Of a DNA stretch of 64,000 bases, positions 45,460-53,957 are shown piece after piece. The translations under genes and the position numbers were made by a program. The stretch covers positions 1,452,824 to 1,516,823 of the forward strand of contig NZ_MSCH01000003.1 of assembly GCF_002954545.1 (NCBI RefSeq). The letters are read 5' to 3'. This stretch comes from Psychrosphaera saromensis. GTDB taxonomy: Bacteria; Pseudomonadota; Gammaproteobacteria; Enterobacterales; Alteromonadaceae. The notes beneath the pieces were generated by a model. It was not told the origin of the DNA. It saw nothing but the letters and a program-made list of their open reading frames with translations, and did not search any database. Within the stretch, counting starts at the first letter, position 1, and every line of letters begins with the position of its first letter.

Positions 45460-45564
45460 AATAAGCTAGGACTCTAAAATAAGGTAGAGCTAGGACTTTA
45501 TCCTATAGTTAAGAAAACGACCCAATGGGTCGATATTAAATTGTTATATGCCATTCGAGGTTAC

Positions 45565-46710
45565 ATGCACGAAATCGTTTCAAATCTAATTTCCAAGAAC
45601 TGCGAAGGTTTATGGTGGGACTTTAAGCAAAAGTTTCATGACGAACTTTATGATTTCTTACATGATATTATTTGTCTAGCTAATGTTATTCACGATGGTG
45701 AGCGTTACTTGATTTTCGGAATCTCAGATGAGCTTGATGTGGTTGGATTGGATTCTGAGAATAAAAGCTATACACAAGCTGATATTTTAGACTTTTTACG
45801 ACAACAACCATTTGCGGAAAATAATGCCCCAAACATTAATTTAAAATTCATTAAATACCAAGACAAAGACATCGCAATACTTACAATTGAGAATGAGCGA
45901 GTAAAACCATATTTTTTGACTAAAGAAATCAAGTCACGAGGGAAGGTTCTACGAGCTGGAACAATATACTCTCGAGTTAGAGATACAAATACCCCAAAAG
46001 ACTCTTGTGCAAACCCTCGTGATATAAAAGCAATGTGGGCTGAAAGGTTTGGCTTAGATTTACCTGCTTCAAAACGTTTTAGTTTCATTTTAGAGGATAC
46101 AGACAACTGGAATTATAATGGTATTAATGTGGCGTTTTACGCGTTGGACCCTGATTTTACAATTGAAATTGGTGATACAGAATTTGAAGGTGGTCAATAT
46201 TGGTGGCAAAACAGTTTAATTGAAAAACCAATAAAGTATAACTACATACTAAAATTTAAAAATACAATAATGCATGAAGTTCCTGTCGTTCATTTTCAAA
46301 ATGAGAATTTATGTATTCCGTTTCCTGGTATTGAGTTTGTTACTCACCCAGAAAAACGAGATGGACTTAATGCTAGTTTTTATTGTGACCTTTTTTATTT
46401 CACAAAAGGTACTCTTCAATATTCTTTATTTTTGCACTTGAGAAAAATTGAGTCTGAAACACCTTCTTTTAGTTCGCCAATAACTAGTCAAATAAAGCCT
46501 CCAATTATTGAATTGCCGTTTTATATAGTTAATGACGACCAAGAATTAAAAGACTTAGAAATGCGTTTTCTTGAAGCATATAAAGAATTTGCTCAAAACC
46601 AAGACGAAATAGTTAAAGATAGTATTTACCAAGGTAAAATAAATGACCGTTGGCAACTGGAAAGGGTATTTTCTGAGTGGGCTTTTGAAATATTGTCTAA
46701 AAGCATATAA
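45565..46710 (+). CDS. AlbA_2 (Schlafen-type) domain protein, cassette 1
   Basis: 381 residues from the ATG at 45565, which has GAGG 5 nt upstream; the frame extends to a TTG at 45541 inside the recombination core. Residues about 10-150 resemble the AlbA_2 domain: LWWDFKQKFHDELYDFLHDIICLANVIHDGERYLIFGISDE, then ADILDFLRQQ and IKSRGKVLRAGTIYSRVRDTNTP. Such domains bind nucleic acid or nucleotides and occur in Schlafen-like and defence proteins. The C-terminal 200 residues are not recognised. First gene of the cassette array. Confidence 0.7.
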   Translation: MHEIVSNLISKNCEGLWWDFKQKFHDELYDFLHDIICLANVIHDGERYLIFGISDELDVVGLDSENKSYTQADILDFLRQQPFAENNAPNINLKFIKYQDKDIAILTIENERVKPYFLTKEIKSRGKVLRAGTIYSRVRDTNTPKDSCANPRDIKAMWAERFGLDLPASKRFSFILEDTDNWNYNGINVAFYALDPDFTIEIGDTEFEGGQYWWQNSLIEKPIKYNYILKFKNTIMHEVPVVHFQNENLCIPFPGIEFVTHPEKRDGLNASFYCDLFYFTKGTLQYSLFLHLRKIESETPSFSSPITSQIKPPIIELPFYIVNDDQELKDLEMRFLEAYKEFAQNQDEIVKDSIYQGKINDRWQLERVFSEWAFEILSKSI

Positions 46711-46804
46711 AAAGGCGTTTAAACGGAACATAAACAGTGGGTTACGTTTCGCTTCGCTACACATTTTAACCCACTATTTTTGACCGCTTAATGCGGCGTT
46801 ATAT
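46704..46804 (+). repeat. attC site 1
   Basis: About 101 nt between the AlbA_2 and SUKH genes. Arms AGTGGGTTA (46736-46744) and TAACCCACT (46767-46775) pair perfectly. Outer halves GGCGTTTAAACGG and CCGCTTAATGCGGCGTT resemble Vibrio-type repeats, ending in core GTTATAT. Confidence 0.75.
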
Positions 46805-46826
46805 TTTTTTAGGATATGGAGTCATC

Positions 46827-47300
46827 TTGGATATTGCAGAAACTATTGAAACTGAGTTAGAAATCACTTTACCAAAGCAGTATAAAGATTACCTGATTAA
46901 GAATATTACTGATTCAGGCACTGAAACAATAAATTTTATATTGAACACGGATGTGGAGTCTTTAATCTGGAGAAATGCAGGGCTCAAAAAGAAAAGCTTT
47001 GATGAAGAACTACCAAAAAAGAAAGATAATATTTTTGTATCTTTTTTTAAATACATACTAGGAATGCCGGAGAAAGGGGAAGAAATAGAGCGTGATGCTT
47101 ATAAAAAGTGGTTTGAACAAAAGCGTTTTATTATTGGTTTTTTAGATAATAGCGTATTTTTTATATGTTTAAGCGATACAGACTTTAATGTATTTCAATG
47201 TGATGCGGCTACATATGAAGTAACTAAAAAGTTTGAAAGTATTGAATTATTTGACAAATATGTGAAGTCTGTCGAAAAAAGCATATACCAAGACCTTTAA
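46827..47300 (+). CDS. SMI1/KNR4 (SUKH) family protein, cassette 2
   Basis: 157 residues from a TTG at 46827 with GGAG 5 nt upstream; the ATG at 46791 in the same frame lies inside the attC site and is unlikely. The N-terminal IAETIETELEITLPKQYKDYLIKN is the SUKH/SMI1-KNR4 signature. Members often act as immunity proteins against nuclease or other polymorphic toxins. No toxin gene is adjacent, so an orphan immunity or competition function is possible but unproven. Confidence 0.7.
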   Translation: MDIAETIETELEITLPKQYKDYLIKNITDSGTETINFILNTDVESLIWRNAGLKKKSFDEELPKKKDNIFVSFFKYILGMPEKGEEIERDAYKKWFEQKRFIIGFLDNSVFFICLSDTDFNVFQCDAATYEVTKKFESIELFDKYVKSVEKSIYQDL

Positions 47301-47381
47301 ACGGACAACAAACAGTTTGCTGTTTTCACTTCGTTCAACATTTTAGCAAACAATTCTTTGTCGCTTAAGGTGCCGTTAGCA
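47282..47381 (+). repeat. attC site 2
   Basis: 100 nt. Halves CCTTTAAACGGAC and GTCGCTTAAGGTGCC flank paired arms GTTTGCT (47315-47321) and AGCAAAC (47345-47351); core GTTAGCA at 47375-47381. Same architecture as attC site 1. Confidence 0.75.
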
Positions 47382-47390
47382 GTATAAATC

Positions 47391-47774
47391 ATGTATCGCT
47401 TATTAATTTTATCGTTGATTCTGATATCAACCTTACTTCACGGAAAAAATACTATGCTGTGGCCTCCATTGAGCGACTATAAATATACCAGTGGTCGCCA
47501 AGCAACAGAAGATGATATTAATTCCGGTGCTGCAGTATTTATGCTTCAAATCGAAGGTAAAAGTATTGGTAGACCCATTGATCTTTTAATACCCCAATAT
47601 GCCGTTCATATTGATCAAGAAACGGGAGAAAGGTCTAATGTCATTGTTATACAGGCTGAAGAAAATGATGAGTCTCAAGTTATTGGTGCCATCAACATTA
47701 AAACCAATGAATATCTTGCTGCTTTAAAGTATGAATTTGAATTCTTGGGTAATCTAAAGCAAGAAACAGAGTAG
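47391..47774 (+). CDS. Small secreted protein of unknown function, cassette 3
   Basis: 127 residues starting 10 nt after the attC core. A hydrophobic N-terminus (MYRLLILSLILISTLLHG) looks like a signal peptide. The mature part (SGRQATEDDINSGAAVFMLQ, IGRPIDLLIPQYAVH, ESQVIGAINIKTNEYLAAL) has no recognised family. Short, secreted and cassette-borne. Confidence 0.6.
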   Translation: MYRLLILSLILISTLLHGKNTMLWPPLSDYKYTSGRQATEDDINSGAAVFMLQIEGKSIGRPIDLLIPQYAVHIDQETGERSNVIVIQAEENDESQVIGAINIKTNEYLAALKYEFEFLGNLKQETE

Positions 47775-47849
47775 TATACTGTTACCAAGAGAATAAATAG
47801 TGATTCACTTTAGTTTGTCATTTTTAGTTGCAAACGATGCAACAAGGTA

Positions 47850-47888
47850 GCCCAACAAAGTGTTTAGCTTATTAGCAAAGCGTTATGT
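47850..47888 (+). repeat. attC site 3, short or truncated
   Basis: GCCCAAC (47850-47856) fits RYYYAAC and GTTATGT (47882-47888) fits GTTRRRY, with AAAGTGTTTAGC and GCAAAGC between. Only 39 nt, shorter than usual, so probably a deleted form. The stop codon of yoeB lies inside its core. Confidence 0.45.
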
Positions 47889-48143
47889 GCCGTAATGGTA
47901 TCGGAGCTGAGCAATCACAATGGTGTCATCTTGATGTTTATAAACAATCCTATGTTCATCGTTTATACGGCGTGACCAATACCCCGACAATCCATGTTTT
48001 AATGGTTCAGGTTTCCCAATACCTTCTTGAGGTGTTCTTTGAATATCTTTAATAAGTAAATTAATACGTTTAAGTATTTTTTTGTCGGTAGTTTGCCAGT
48101 AAAGATATTGTTCCCAAGCGTTTGTTGAAAATGTTAATTTCAT
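47883..48143 (-). CDS. yoeB: Txe/YoeB-family toxin, cassette 4
   Basis: 86 residues, very close to E. coli YoeB along its length: QYLYWQTTDKKILKRINLLIKDIQRTPQEGIGKPEPLKH, LSGYWSRRINDEHRIVYK, ending LRYHYGT. The catalytic Glu/Arg/His set (EGIGKPE, RRINDEHR, YHY) is present, so it should be an active ribosome-dependent mRNA interferase. It overlaps its antitoxin gene by 4 nt and is inverted relative to the other cassettes, as usual for cassette-borne TA pairs that carry their own promoter. Confidence 0.92.
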   Translation of the reverse strand: MKLTFSTNAWEQYLYWQTTDKKILKRINLLIKDIQRTPQEGIGKPEPLKHGLSGYWSRRINDEHRIVYKHQDDTIVIAQLRYHYGT

Positions 48144-48391
48144 TCAATCAGTTCTCTTTCAGTGCCATTGCCAGCTTCAAGCTCGGCAATAGACTCTAAA
48201 AGGTCTCTAGCATTTGCAGGGGATCTTAATAAATATGTAGTTTCCTGCATAGCGTTATAATCTTCTAGCGACATCATAACAACAGGGTCTTCACTTTTAC
48301 GTGTAATTATTATTGGTGCGTGATCATTACAGACATTCGCCATTGTATTTGCTAAATTTGCTCTTGCGGCTGTGTAACTTATAGCATCCAT
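48140..48391 (-). CDS. yefM: YefM-family antitoxin, cassette 4
   Basis: 83 residues from the ATG at 48391 with GGAG 7 nt upstream, the same size as E. coli YefM; the frame extends to 48448 without a ribosome-binding site. MDAISYTAARANLANTMANVCNDHAPIIITRKSEDPVVMMSLEDYNAM is a Phd/YefM fold. It neutralises YoeB and represses the operon. The C-terminal tail (about 55-83) wraps the toxin in the known family. Confidence 0.92.
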   Translation of the reverse strand: MDAISYTAARANLANTMANVCNDHAPIIITRKSEDPVVMMSLEDYNAMQETTYLLRSPANARDLLESIAELEAGNGTERELIE

Positions 48392-48444
48392 GTGTATCTC
48401 CAAAGTGTTCATGTACGTTAATTGGTACAGTATAGTGTATGGAC

Positions 48445-48542
48445 ACATAACAAGTCACTTAAAAGGACAAATAACAGTTGGTTGTTGCTCCTTCGTCGCA
48501 AATTATAGCCAACTCCAATTTGCCCTTAACAGGGCGTTAGGA
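48445..48542 (+). repeat. attC site 4
   Basis: 98 nt from ACATAAC (48445) to core GTTAGGA (48536-48542). Paired arms AGTTGG (48476-48481) and CCAACT (48509-48514); halves CACTTAAAAGGAC and TTGCCCTTAACAGGGC. Confidence 0.72.
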
Positions 48543-48549
48543 CTCTAAA

Positions 48550-48972
48550 ATGAGAATCATAATTTTATTGATAGTGCTTACACTATCTGCTTGTGACCTG
48601 ATTTCTAGCTCAAGTAATATAACAGGAAGCTGGAAATCAGAAGTCGATAACGGAACAATGATCTTCCACCAAAATGGTACTTTTGAGTTACTTGACAAGG
48701 ACGGTGTATCGCTCTTTGATATAAAATCCGGAGTAAAAGCTACTTGGGAAACAATCACAGAAGTTACTCCGAACCAATTGTATGTAAAAATCGAAACTAA
48801 AGATGGATTTGAGAAAATACCATTAGGCATATACAAAATCAGCAAGAGTAAGCTAATAATTCGTGAGCCAAAGACTTTTTATAATACAATTGGTGGTATT
48901 AGTTTGGGTGTTTCACGGTACGAAATGGCAAAGGATTTTTCGGGCGTATTAAGTGTTTACACTAGAATTTAG
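48550..48972 (+). CDS. Small lipoprotein of unknown function, cassette 5
   Basis: 140 residues. Signal peptide with lipobox LSAC (Cys15). The mature part begins ITGSWKSEVDNGTMIFHQNGTFELLDKDG, the pattern of small lipocalin-like domains (GTW...GTMTF...DGTF). Starts 7 nt after the attC core. No specific family recognised. Confidence 0.65.
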   Translation: MRIIILLIVLTLSACDLISSSSNITGSWKSEVDNGTMIFHQNGTFELLDKDGVSLFDIKSGVKATWETITEVTPNQLYVKIETKDGFEKIPLGIYKISKSKLIIREPKTFYNTIGGISLGVSRYEMAKDFSGVLSVYTRI

Positions 48973-48983
48973 TTCCACAACCA

Positions 48984-49075
48984 GCCCTAACAAGCAACAA
49001 AGCCAGCTTTACTCCAAATAAACCTCCTCGTTTTTATAGATGTAACTTTGGCTTTTTAGTTAAGAAGCGTAATAT
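48984..49075 (+). repeat. attC site 5, degenerate
   Basis: GCCCTAAC at 48984-48991, paired arms AAAGCCA (48999-49005) and TGGCTTT (49049-49055), then TTAGTTAAGAAGC and a mutated core GTAATAT (49069-49075). Looks like a worn terminal attC that closes the array. The remaining gap to 49246 holds nothing recognised except the promoter region of the cupin gene. Confidence 0.5.
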
Positions 49076-49246
49076 TTACATCTGCTTTAAATAGTTTTTA
49101 CCCAGTTGTATATAGATTTTTAATCGACTATTTATATTAATAACATTGGCCACTTGTATTAATAATTGTTTATTATCTGATGAACTATTTCATCATCAGT
49201 AACGTACTACTGGCACGCTAAAAATACGCAAAGAGACGCAAACATT

Positions 49247-49891
49247 ATGCTTAACATGAACTTTGAACAGCACGTAGTTATCGACACCACTCAACAGCCG
49301 TGGCAACAAAGCCCTGCGCAAGGTGTGTGGCGCAAACCATTAGCCAGAGCAGAACAAGAACGTGGCCATGCAACTAGCGTGGTTAAGTATGAAGCGGGTT
49401 CTCGATTCTCTGAACATCCACACCCCAAAGGGGAAGAGATATTTGTCTTAGAAGGGATATTCTCTGATGAAACGGGCGATTATCCAGCCGGTACTTATAT
49501 TAGAAACCCAGAAGGGTTTAGTCATAGTCCGTTTAGCAAAGACGGTTGCACACTGTTTGTAAAGTTATATCAATTTCAAGCCAATGACTCCGAGCAGGTC
49601 AGAATAGATACGCAACAAACCCAGTGGCTGCAAGGACAAGGCAATTTACAAGTCATGCCGTTACATAGCTTTGGCACAGAATCTACCGCTCTGGTATTTT
49701 GGCCTGCAGGTGAAAAGTTTGTACCGCATACCCATATGGGAGGCGAAGAGATTTTTGTCTTACAAGGTGAGTTTATTGACGAACATGGCCGATACCCAGC
49801 AGGCACTTGGATACGCTCTCCGCATTTAAGCCGCCATCATCCATACGTAGAACAAGATACAATTATTCTAGTGAAAGTCGGGCATATTTAA
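49247..49891 (+). CDS. Double-cupin protein (ChrR-like)
   Basis: 214 residues made of two similar cupin units: HPHPKGEEIFVLEGIFSDETGDYPAGTYIRNP (near 65-96) and HTHMGGEEIFVLQGEFIDEHGRYPAGTWIRSP (near 165-196). Each has the metal-binding HxH...E pattern of the ChrR cupin family. No anti-sigma domain is present. Possible roles are metal-dependent dioxygenase, isomerase or sensing of oxidative stress; sequence does not decide. Single gene. Confidence 0.78.
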   Translation: MLNMNFEQHVVIDTTQQPWQQSPAQGVWRKPLARAEQERGHATSVVKYEAGSRFSEHPHPKGEEIFVLEGIFSDETGDYPAGTYIRNPEGFSHSPFSKDGCTLFVKLYQFQANDSEQVRIDTQQTQWLQGQGNLQVMPLHSFGTESTALVFWPAGEKFVPHTHMGGEEIFVLQGEFIDEHGRYPAGTWIRSPHLSRHHPYVEQDTIILVKVGHI

Positions 49892-49957
49892 TCTATGTGT
49901 CTTTGTTAATATTTTATTGCATTAGAAACTAGAAAAACAGATAACTAAAAAAACAGA

Positions 49958-50887
49958 TCAATTTAATTGGTCTGTTTTTGTTTGGCATATTTGACTTGGC
50001 GATATGCCAAAGTGTTGTTGGAAACGTCGACTAAAGTGACTTAGGCTTTGATAGCCCAATTCATAACTCACGACGGTCACAGATTGTTTTTCTTGTAAGC
50101 GTTGGTAGGCTTTATTCATGCGGCGTTGATGTTGATATTCAAGTGGTGTGCAACCGAGTTGTAGCTTGAAGGTTTGATAAAAGCGACTGCGACTCATGCA
50201 GGCTATTTTTGCTAACTCATCTGGCTCTAAAGGTAAGGTGAGGTTGGTTTCAATATAATGTAAAACACTGGTGAGTCCGTTTGCATCTGGCGCACTTCTA
50301 GTAAAATGCAGTAAGGCGTCTCTGCCGTGATGTCTTAATATCCGAGTAACTAATTCACTCACACCAAAATCCACCAATAAATCTCGGTCAGGATCATCTT
50401 GTATATAGTGGCTGGTTAGTCGGTCTAACACTTGTTGGGTGGCTTGAGTATGAAAGGTATGTAACGGTTGGTTTGGATCTATGAACGCGCCGCTTGGTAA
50501 TGAATGGGCTAGTAAATCGTTCATTCGCTCACAAATTTTAGCCACTCGTTCTTTGGATATTTCTATTGTTAAACAGGTAGTTGGCTTATTTAGTTGGGCG
50601 TCAGGAAAGTCTATAAACACTTCTTCATTGGGGGAAAGTATAAAAGATTCATGTGGGAGAAAAGGAATATCGCTCAAGTGTTGGGTATGCATTACTTTGG
50701 AACCGCTGACCATGCCACAATAGAGTAAAGACTCAGCTTTAAGGCTGATTTTTTGAGCCTGCTCATAAGTATCGTAAATACTTAATTCAGAGTGAGGGCC
50801 TGCAAAACAGACTCGGTTTTCGACCAGTTTAATGGGCGAACGTTTGTGTTGGAGCAGCGTTTTCTCCATATACGAAGAATGCTTCAT
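49958..50887 (-). CDS. AraC-family transcriptional regulator
   Basis: 309 residues. An N-terminal sensing domain is followed by two helix-turn-helix motifs at the C-terminus (LEPDELAKIACMSRSRFYQTFK and VTVVSYELGYQSLSHFSRRFQQHFGISPSQ). It is divergent from an aldB-type aldehyde dehydrogenase with three 21-bp tandem repeats between, which strongly suggests it regulates that gene in response to an alcohol or aldehyde. The ligand is unknown. Confidence 0.85.
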   Translation of the reverse strand: MKHSSYMEKTLLQHKRSPIKLVENRVCFAGPHSELSIYDTYEQAQKISLKAESLLYCGMVSGSKVMHTQHLSDIPFLPHESFILSPNEEVFIDFPDAQLNKPTTCLTIEISKERVAKICERMNDLLAHSLPSGAFIDPNQPLHTFHTQATQQVLDRLTSHYIQDDPDRDLLVDFGVSELVTRILRHHGRDALLHFTRSAPDANGLTSVLHYIETNLTLPLEPDELAKIACMSRSRFYQTFKLQLGCTPLEYQHQRRMNKAYQRLQEKQSVTVVSYELGYQSLSHFSRRFQQHFGISPSQICQTKTDQLN

Positions 50888-51075
50888 CTACACCTCTTAT
50901 CCAATTTTCACTTTGCTACTGATATTAATTGCTAACGGTATAATTGACCGTGAAGCGATTGATTTTTCTTGCCCCATAATCACCTTTGAATGTTTATTGG
51001 TCAATACATTTTTTCGTTAGCTTATTCACAGATGAGTTAACAACAAATTCATAATGAACATGAATTATTAAACAC

Positions 51076-51138
51076 ACTCTGTGGACGAACAAATAAACTT
51101 TGTGGACTAACAGACAAACTTTATGGACTAGCAGGCAA
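51076..51138 (+). promoter_or_regulatory. Three tandem 21-bp repeats, candidate AraC-type operators
   Basis: Units at 51076, 51097 and 51118, each 21 nt, share the core CTNTGTGGACNANCA or close variants (GTGGACGAACA, GTGGACTAACA, ATGGACTAGCA). The period equals two DNA turns, so all units face the same side. They lie 75 nt before the aldB start and between aldB and the AraC gene. Binding by the AraC-type regulator is inference. The rest of the 325-nt gap has no gene. Confidence 0.7.
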
Positions 51139-51212
51139 GTTATATTTTTTTATAGTTATTACAGTGGGTTGCAGGTTTATTCCAACTAAAAATAATAACG
51201 GAGAATATGACT

Positions 51213-52730
51213 ATGATATATGCAAAACCGGGGAGCGAAGGTAGCCTAATTACATTTCAGGCTGAGTACGGTAACTTTATTGGTGGACAGTGGGTTGCCC
51301 CAGTAAAAGGCCAATATTTTGATAACGTAAGTCCAGTCGATGGCGAGGTATTTTGTCGTATTCCTCGTTCTACAGAAGAAGATATTAATTTAGCATTAGA
51401 TGCTGCCCATGCAGCAAAAGCAGCTTGGGGGAAAACATCAGTTACAGAACGTTCTAATATGTTATTAAAAATTGCTGACAGAATTGAGCAAAATTTAGAA
51501 GCGTTAGCCGTGGCCGATACTTGGGATAACGGCAAAGGAATACGTGAAACATTGAACGCTGACCTTCCTTTAGCTGTTGACCACTTCCGTTATTTTGCCG
51601 GTTGTTTACGAGCCCAAGAAGGCACTGCTGCAGAAATAGACGAACATACAGTAGCCTACCATTTTCATGAACCGCTTGGTGTTGTTGGTCAAATAATACC
51701 GTGGAACTTCCCAATTTTAATGGCTGCATGGAAATTAGGGCCTGCACTTGCAGCAGGTAACTGTGTGGTTTTAAAACCAGCGGAACAAACGCCAGTTTCT
51801 ATTCTTGAAGTAGTAAAAGTAATTCAAGATATATTACCGCCTGGCGTATTAAACGTTGTGAATGGATTTGGTAAAGAAGCTGGCCAAGCGTTAGCGTCGA
51901 GTAAGCGTATTGCTAAAATTGCCTTTACTGGTTCTACTCCTGTAGGACAAGGCGTTTTAAAATGTGCCGCAGAAAACCTTATACCTTCAACGGTTGAGTT
52001 AGGTGGCAAGTCTCCAAACATTATCTTTGCAGACATTATGCAACAAGAAGAGTCTTACATTAGTAAATGTGTGGAAGGTTTAGTTTTAGCTTTCTTTAAC
52101 CAAGGTGAAATTTGTACTTGTCCATCGCGTGCCTTAATTCATGAATCAATTTACGATGAGTTTATTGCATTAGTAATTGAACGTACAAAAAGCATTAAAC
52201 GTGGTGATCCGCTAGATACAGAAACACAAGTTGGTGCTCAGGCATCTCAAGCTCAATACGAAAAAATCTTAGAGTATATTGAAATTGGTAAAAATGAAGG
52301 TGCTGAGCTGCTTACCGGTGGTAATGTTGCTGAAGTTGAAGGCTTTGATAATGGTTTTTATATTGAGCCTACGTTATTCAAAGGCACAAATGATATGCGT
52401 ATTTTCCAAGAAGAAATTTTTGGCCCTGTAATAAGTGTTACTACGTTTAAAGATGAAGCTGAAGCATTAGCGATTGCCAATGACAGTGAATTTGGTTTAG
52501 GTGCTGGTGTTTGGACTCGTGATACAAACCTTGCTTATCGTATGGGGCGTGGCATTGAAGCGGGTCGAGTATGGATGAATTGTTATCATCATTATCCAGC
52601 TCACTCTGCATTTGGTGGTTACAAAAAATCAGGCATTGGCCGTGAAACACATAAGATAGCGTTGGAGCATTATCAACAAATTAAAAACATGTTGGTAAGT
52701 TATGATGCAAACCCAATGGGATTCTTTTAA
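51213..52730 (+). CDS. aldB: Aldehyde dehydrogenase AldB/ExaC type
   Basis: 505 residues from the ATG at 51213, which has GGAG 9 nt upstream; an ATG at 51207 is too close to it. It follows E. coli AldB closely: [65 protein letters not shown] (catalytic Cys), [10 protein letters not shown] and [19 protein letters not shown]. It oxidises acetaldehyde and other small aldehydes with NAD(P)+. Probably controlled by the divergent AraC regulator. Confidence 0.92.
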   Translation: MIYAKPGSEGSLITFQAEYGNFIGGQWVAPVKGQYFDNVSPVDGEVFCRIPRSTEEDINLALDAAHAAKAAWGKTSVTERSNMLLKIADRIEQNLEALAVADTWDNGKGIRETLNADLPLAVDHFRYFAGCLRAQEGTAAEIDEHTVAYHFHEPLGVVGQIIPWNFPILMAAWKLGPALAAGNCVVLKPAEQTPVSILEVVKVIQDILPPGVLNVVNGFGKEAGQALASSKRIAKIAFTGSTPVGQGVLKCAAENLIPSTVELGGKSPNIIFADIMQQEESYISKCVEGLVLAFFNQGEICTCPSRALIHESIYDEFIALVIERTKSIKRGDPLDTETQVGAQASQAQYEKILEYIEIGKNEGAELLTGGNVAEVEGFDNGFYIEPTLFKGTNDMRIFQEEIFGPVISVTTFKDEAEALAIANDSEFGLGAGVWTRDTNLAYRMGRGIEAGRVWMNCYHHYPAHSAFGGYKKSGIGRETHKIALEHYQQIKNMLVSYDANPMGFF

Positions 52731-52766
52731 CGAGTCGCTTAAGTTAAAGCATAAGTCTGTGATTTG

Positions 52767-52813
52767 AAAAAAGCCTTACTATTTTTAGATGATAAAAGTA
52801 GTGGGGCTTTTTT
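52767..52813 (+). terminator. Rho-independent terminator after aldB
   Basis: AAAAAAGCCTTACTATTTTT pairs imperfectly with ATAAAAGTAGTGGGGCTTTTTT around AGATG; ends in a T run. Confidence 0.82.
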
Positions 52814-52938
52814 AATTACAGTATCTGCTAAACAAAGATGTTGGTACAATGACAAAACATGAGGGGCAAATAGCAATAAAAATGGAAGGTCATTTTGGTT
52901 ATTCTCTTTAATTAATTATCAACCTTTGAGTGACATTA

Positions 52939-53781
52939 ATGCGCAATCAAATAAAACAAAATAACGCAAGTCAGCCTGCTAAAAAACAAGCTAAATCAAT
53001 GGCATGGTTGGCATCAGTAACCTTGGTTTTTAGTATCTGTGTTGGTTTTTCGTTTTCTACTTTAGCAATGGTGCCTGAAGCAGAAAACAATACCAAACAG
53101 TTGAATGACTCAGATATATCTGAGCAACAGATACGAGAGTCAGCTCTGTATTCACAATTAACCTATGTTATTGAAAACTTGCCTAAAGCTGTGTTCGTTA
53201 CTGCTAGGGAAGAGTGGGCTCATGACTATGGATTAACGGAAGGTCCTGGACTACTTAATACATTTGAATACCTACGTTCTTTAGTGCCTTTTGAGTCATT
53301 ACAAAATGACATGCCTATGAGTATTTTTCTGTCGGGGCCGCATTATGATGATAAATTAGTATTAACCTCAAAATACAACTTTGGTCATTACAATCCAGAG
53401 TTCGTAAAGTATTTTGGCAGCGTAGTGTCAGAGTTATTAAGCAATAAGTCATTTGTCTCGGCGACGAAACAAATGGTGGAAAAGTATGGGGTGTTACATA
53501 ACTTGGCTGGCTTACAAACCATCTACCGTTTGATTGAAAAGGACCAGGCGACCTTTAATAAATTTACAACTCAATACGAGCAAAAGCGGTTAAACGGAAC
53601 TTGGGTAGAAGGCAGTTATTCCTATAGCTCGAACTTGCCAGAGGAATTAAACGAACAATATTATTGGAATTGGGCTGGAACACATTACTATTTTTGGGTG
53701 AGACGCGATATTGATGGTACCAAAGAATTATGGAGTCCAATTATTGATTCAATTATTTACGCTTACACAGGTAGAGAATAA
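52939..53781 (+). CDS. Exported protein of unknown function
   Basis: 280 residues from the ATG at 52939; a GTG at 52930 in frame is an alternative. A basic N-terminus followed by one hydrophobic segment (MAWLASVTLVFSICVGFSFSTLA) makes a signal peptide or anchor. The mature part (AREEWAHDYGLTEGPGLLNTFEYLRSLV, YNFGHYNPEFVKYFG, WNWAGTHYYFWVRRDIDG) is rich in aromatic residues and not recognised. No lipobox. Single gene flanked by terminators. Confidence 0.6.
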   Translation: MRNQIKQNNASQPAKKQAKSMAWLASVTLVFSICVGFSFSTLAMVPEAENNTKQLNDSDISEQQIRESALYSQLTYVIENLPKAVFVTAREEWAHDYGLTEGPGLLNTFEYLRSLVPFESLQNDMPMSIFLSGPHYDDKLVLTSKYNFGHYNPEFVKYFGSVVSELLSNKSFVSATKQMVEKYGVLHNLAGLQTIYRLIEKDQATFNKFTTQYEQKRLNGTWVEGSYSYSSNLPEELNEQYYWNWAGTHYYFWVRRDIDGTKELWSPIIDSIIYAYTGRE

Positions 53782-53877
53782 GTTAAATAACAGCTGTTTA
53801 TAACCTTGTTTGTAGGAGCGCTTTTAAAAAGGTAGCTATAAACATGTGACGAAAAACAGCGACAAAAAAACAGTTAT

Positions 53878-53917
53878 AAAAAAGCCGCTTGCTAAAAAAT
53901 TAGCCGCGGCTTTTTTG
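53878..53917. terminator. Bidirectional terminator
   Basis: AAAAAAGCCGC and GCGGCTTTTTT with an inner GCTAA/TTAGC stem. Between the exported-protein gene and the convergent oleate hydratase gene. Confidence 0.85.
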
Positions 53918-53957
53918 TATTTTAACGTTTATTCAAAGATCAGATAAACGCAGTTAG

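Larger units (their letters stand above)
45543..49075 (+). mobile_element. Integron cassette array without integrase (CALIN), five cassettes
   Basis: Five short gene units are separated by imperfect palindromes ending in GTTRRRY-like cores: GTTATAT (46798), GTTAGCA (47375), GTTATGT (47882), GTTAGGA (48536) and a degenerate GTAATAT (49069). The first cassette begins after GTTATAT at 45543. Gene types (SUKH, toxin-antitoxin, small secreted proteins), promoterless packing and one inverted TA pair are all typical of superintegron cassettes. No integrase gene is present in the window; xerD at 16717 is the housekeeping enzyme. Confidence 0.75.

Noticed and set aside
45465-45497. Direct repeat AGCTAGGACT (45464 and 45488), similar to the sequence after attC site 4 (TAGGACTCTAAAAT at 48538), as a left boundary attC.
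   Set aside because: No paired arms or L-box spacing could be found; the likeness may be chance.
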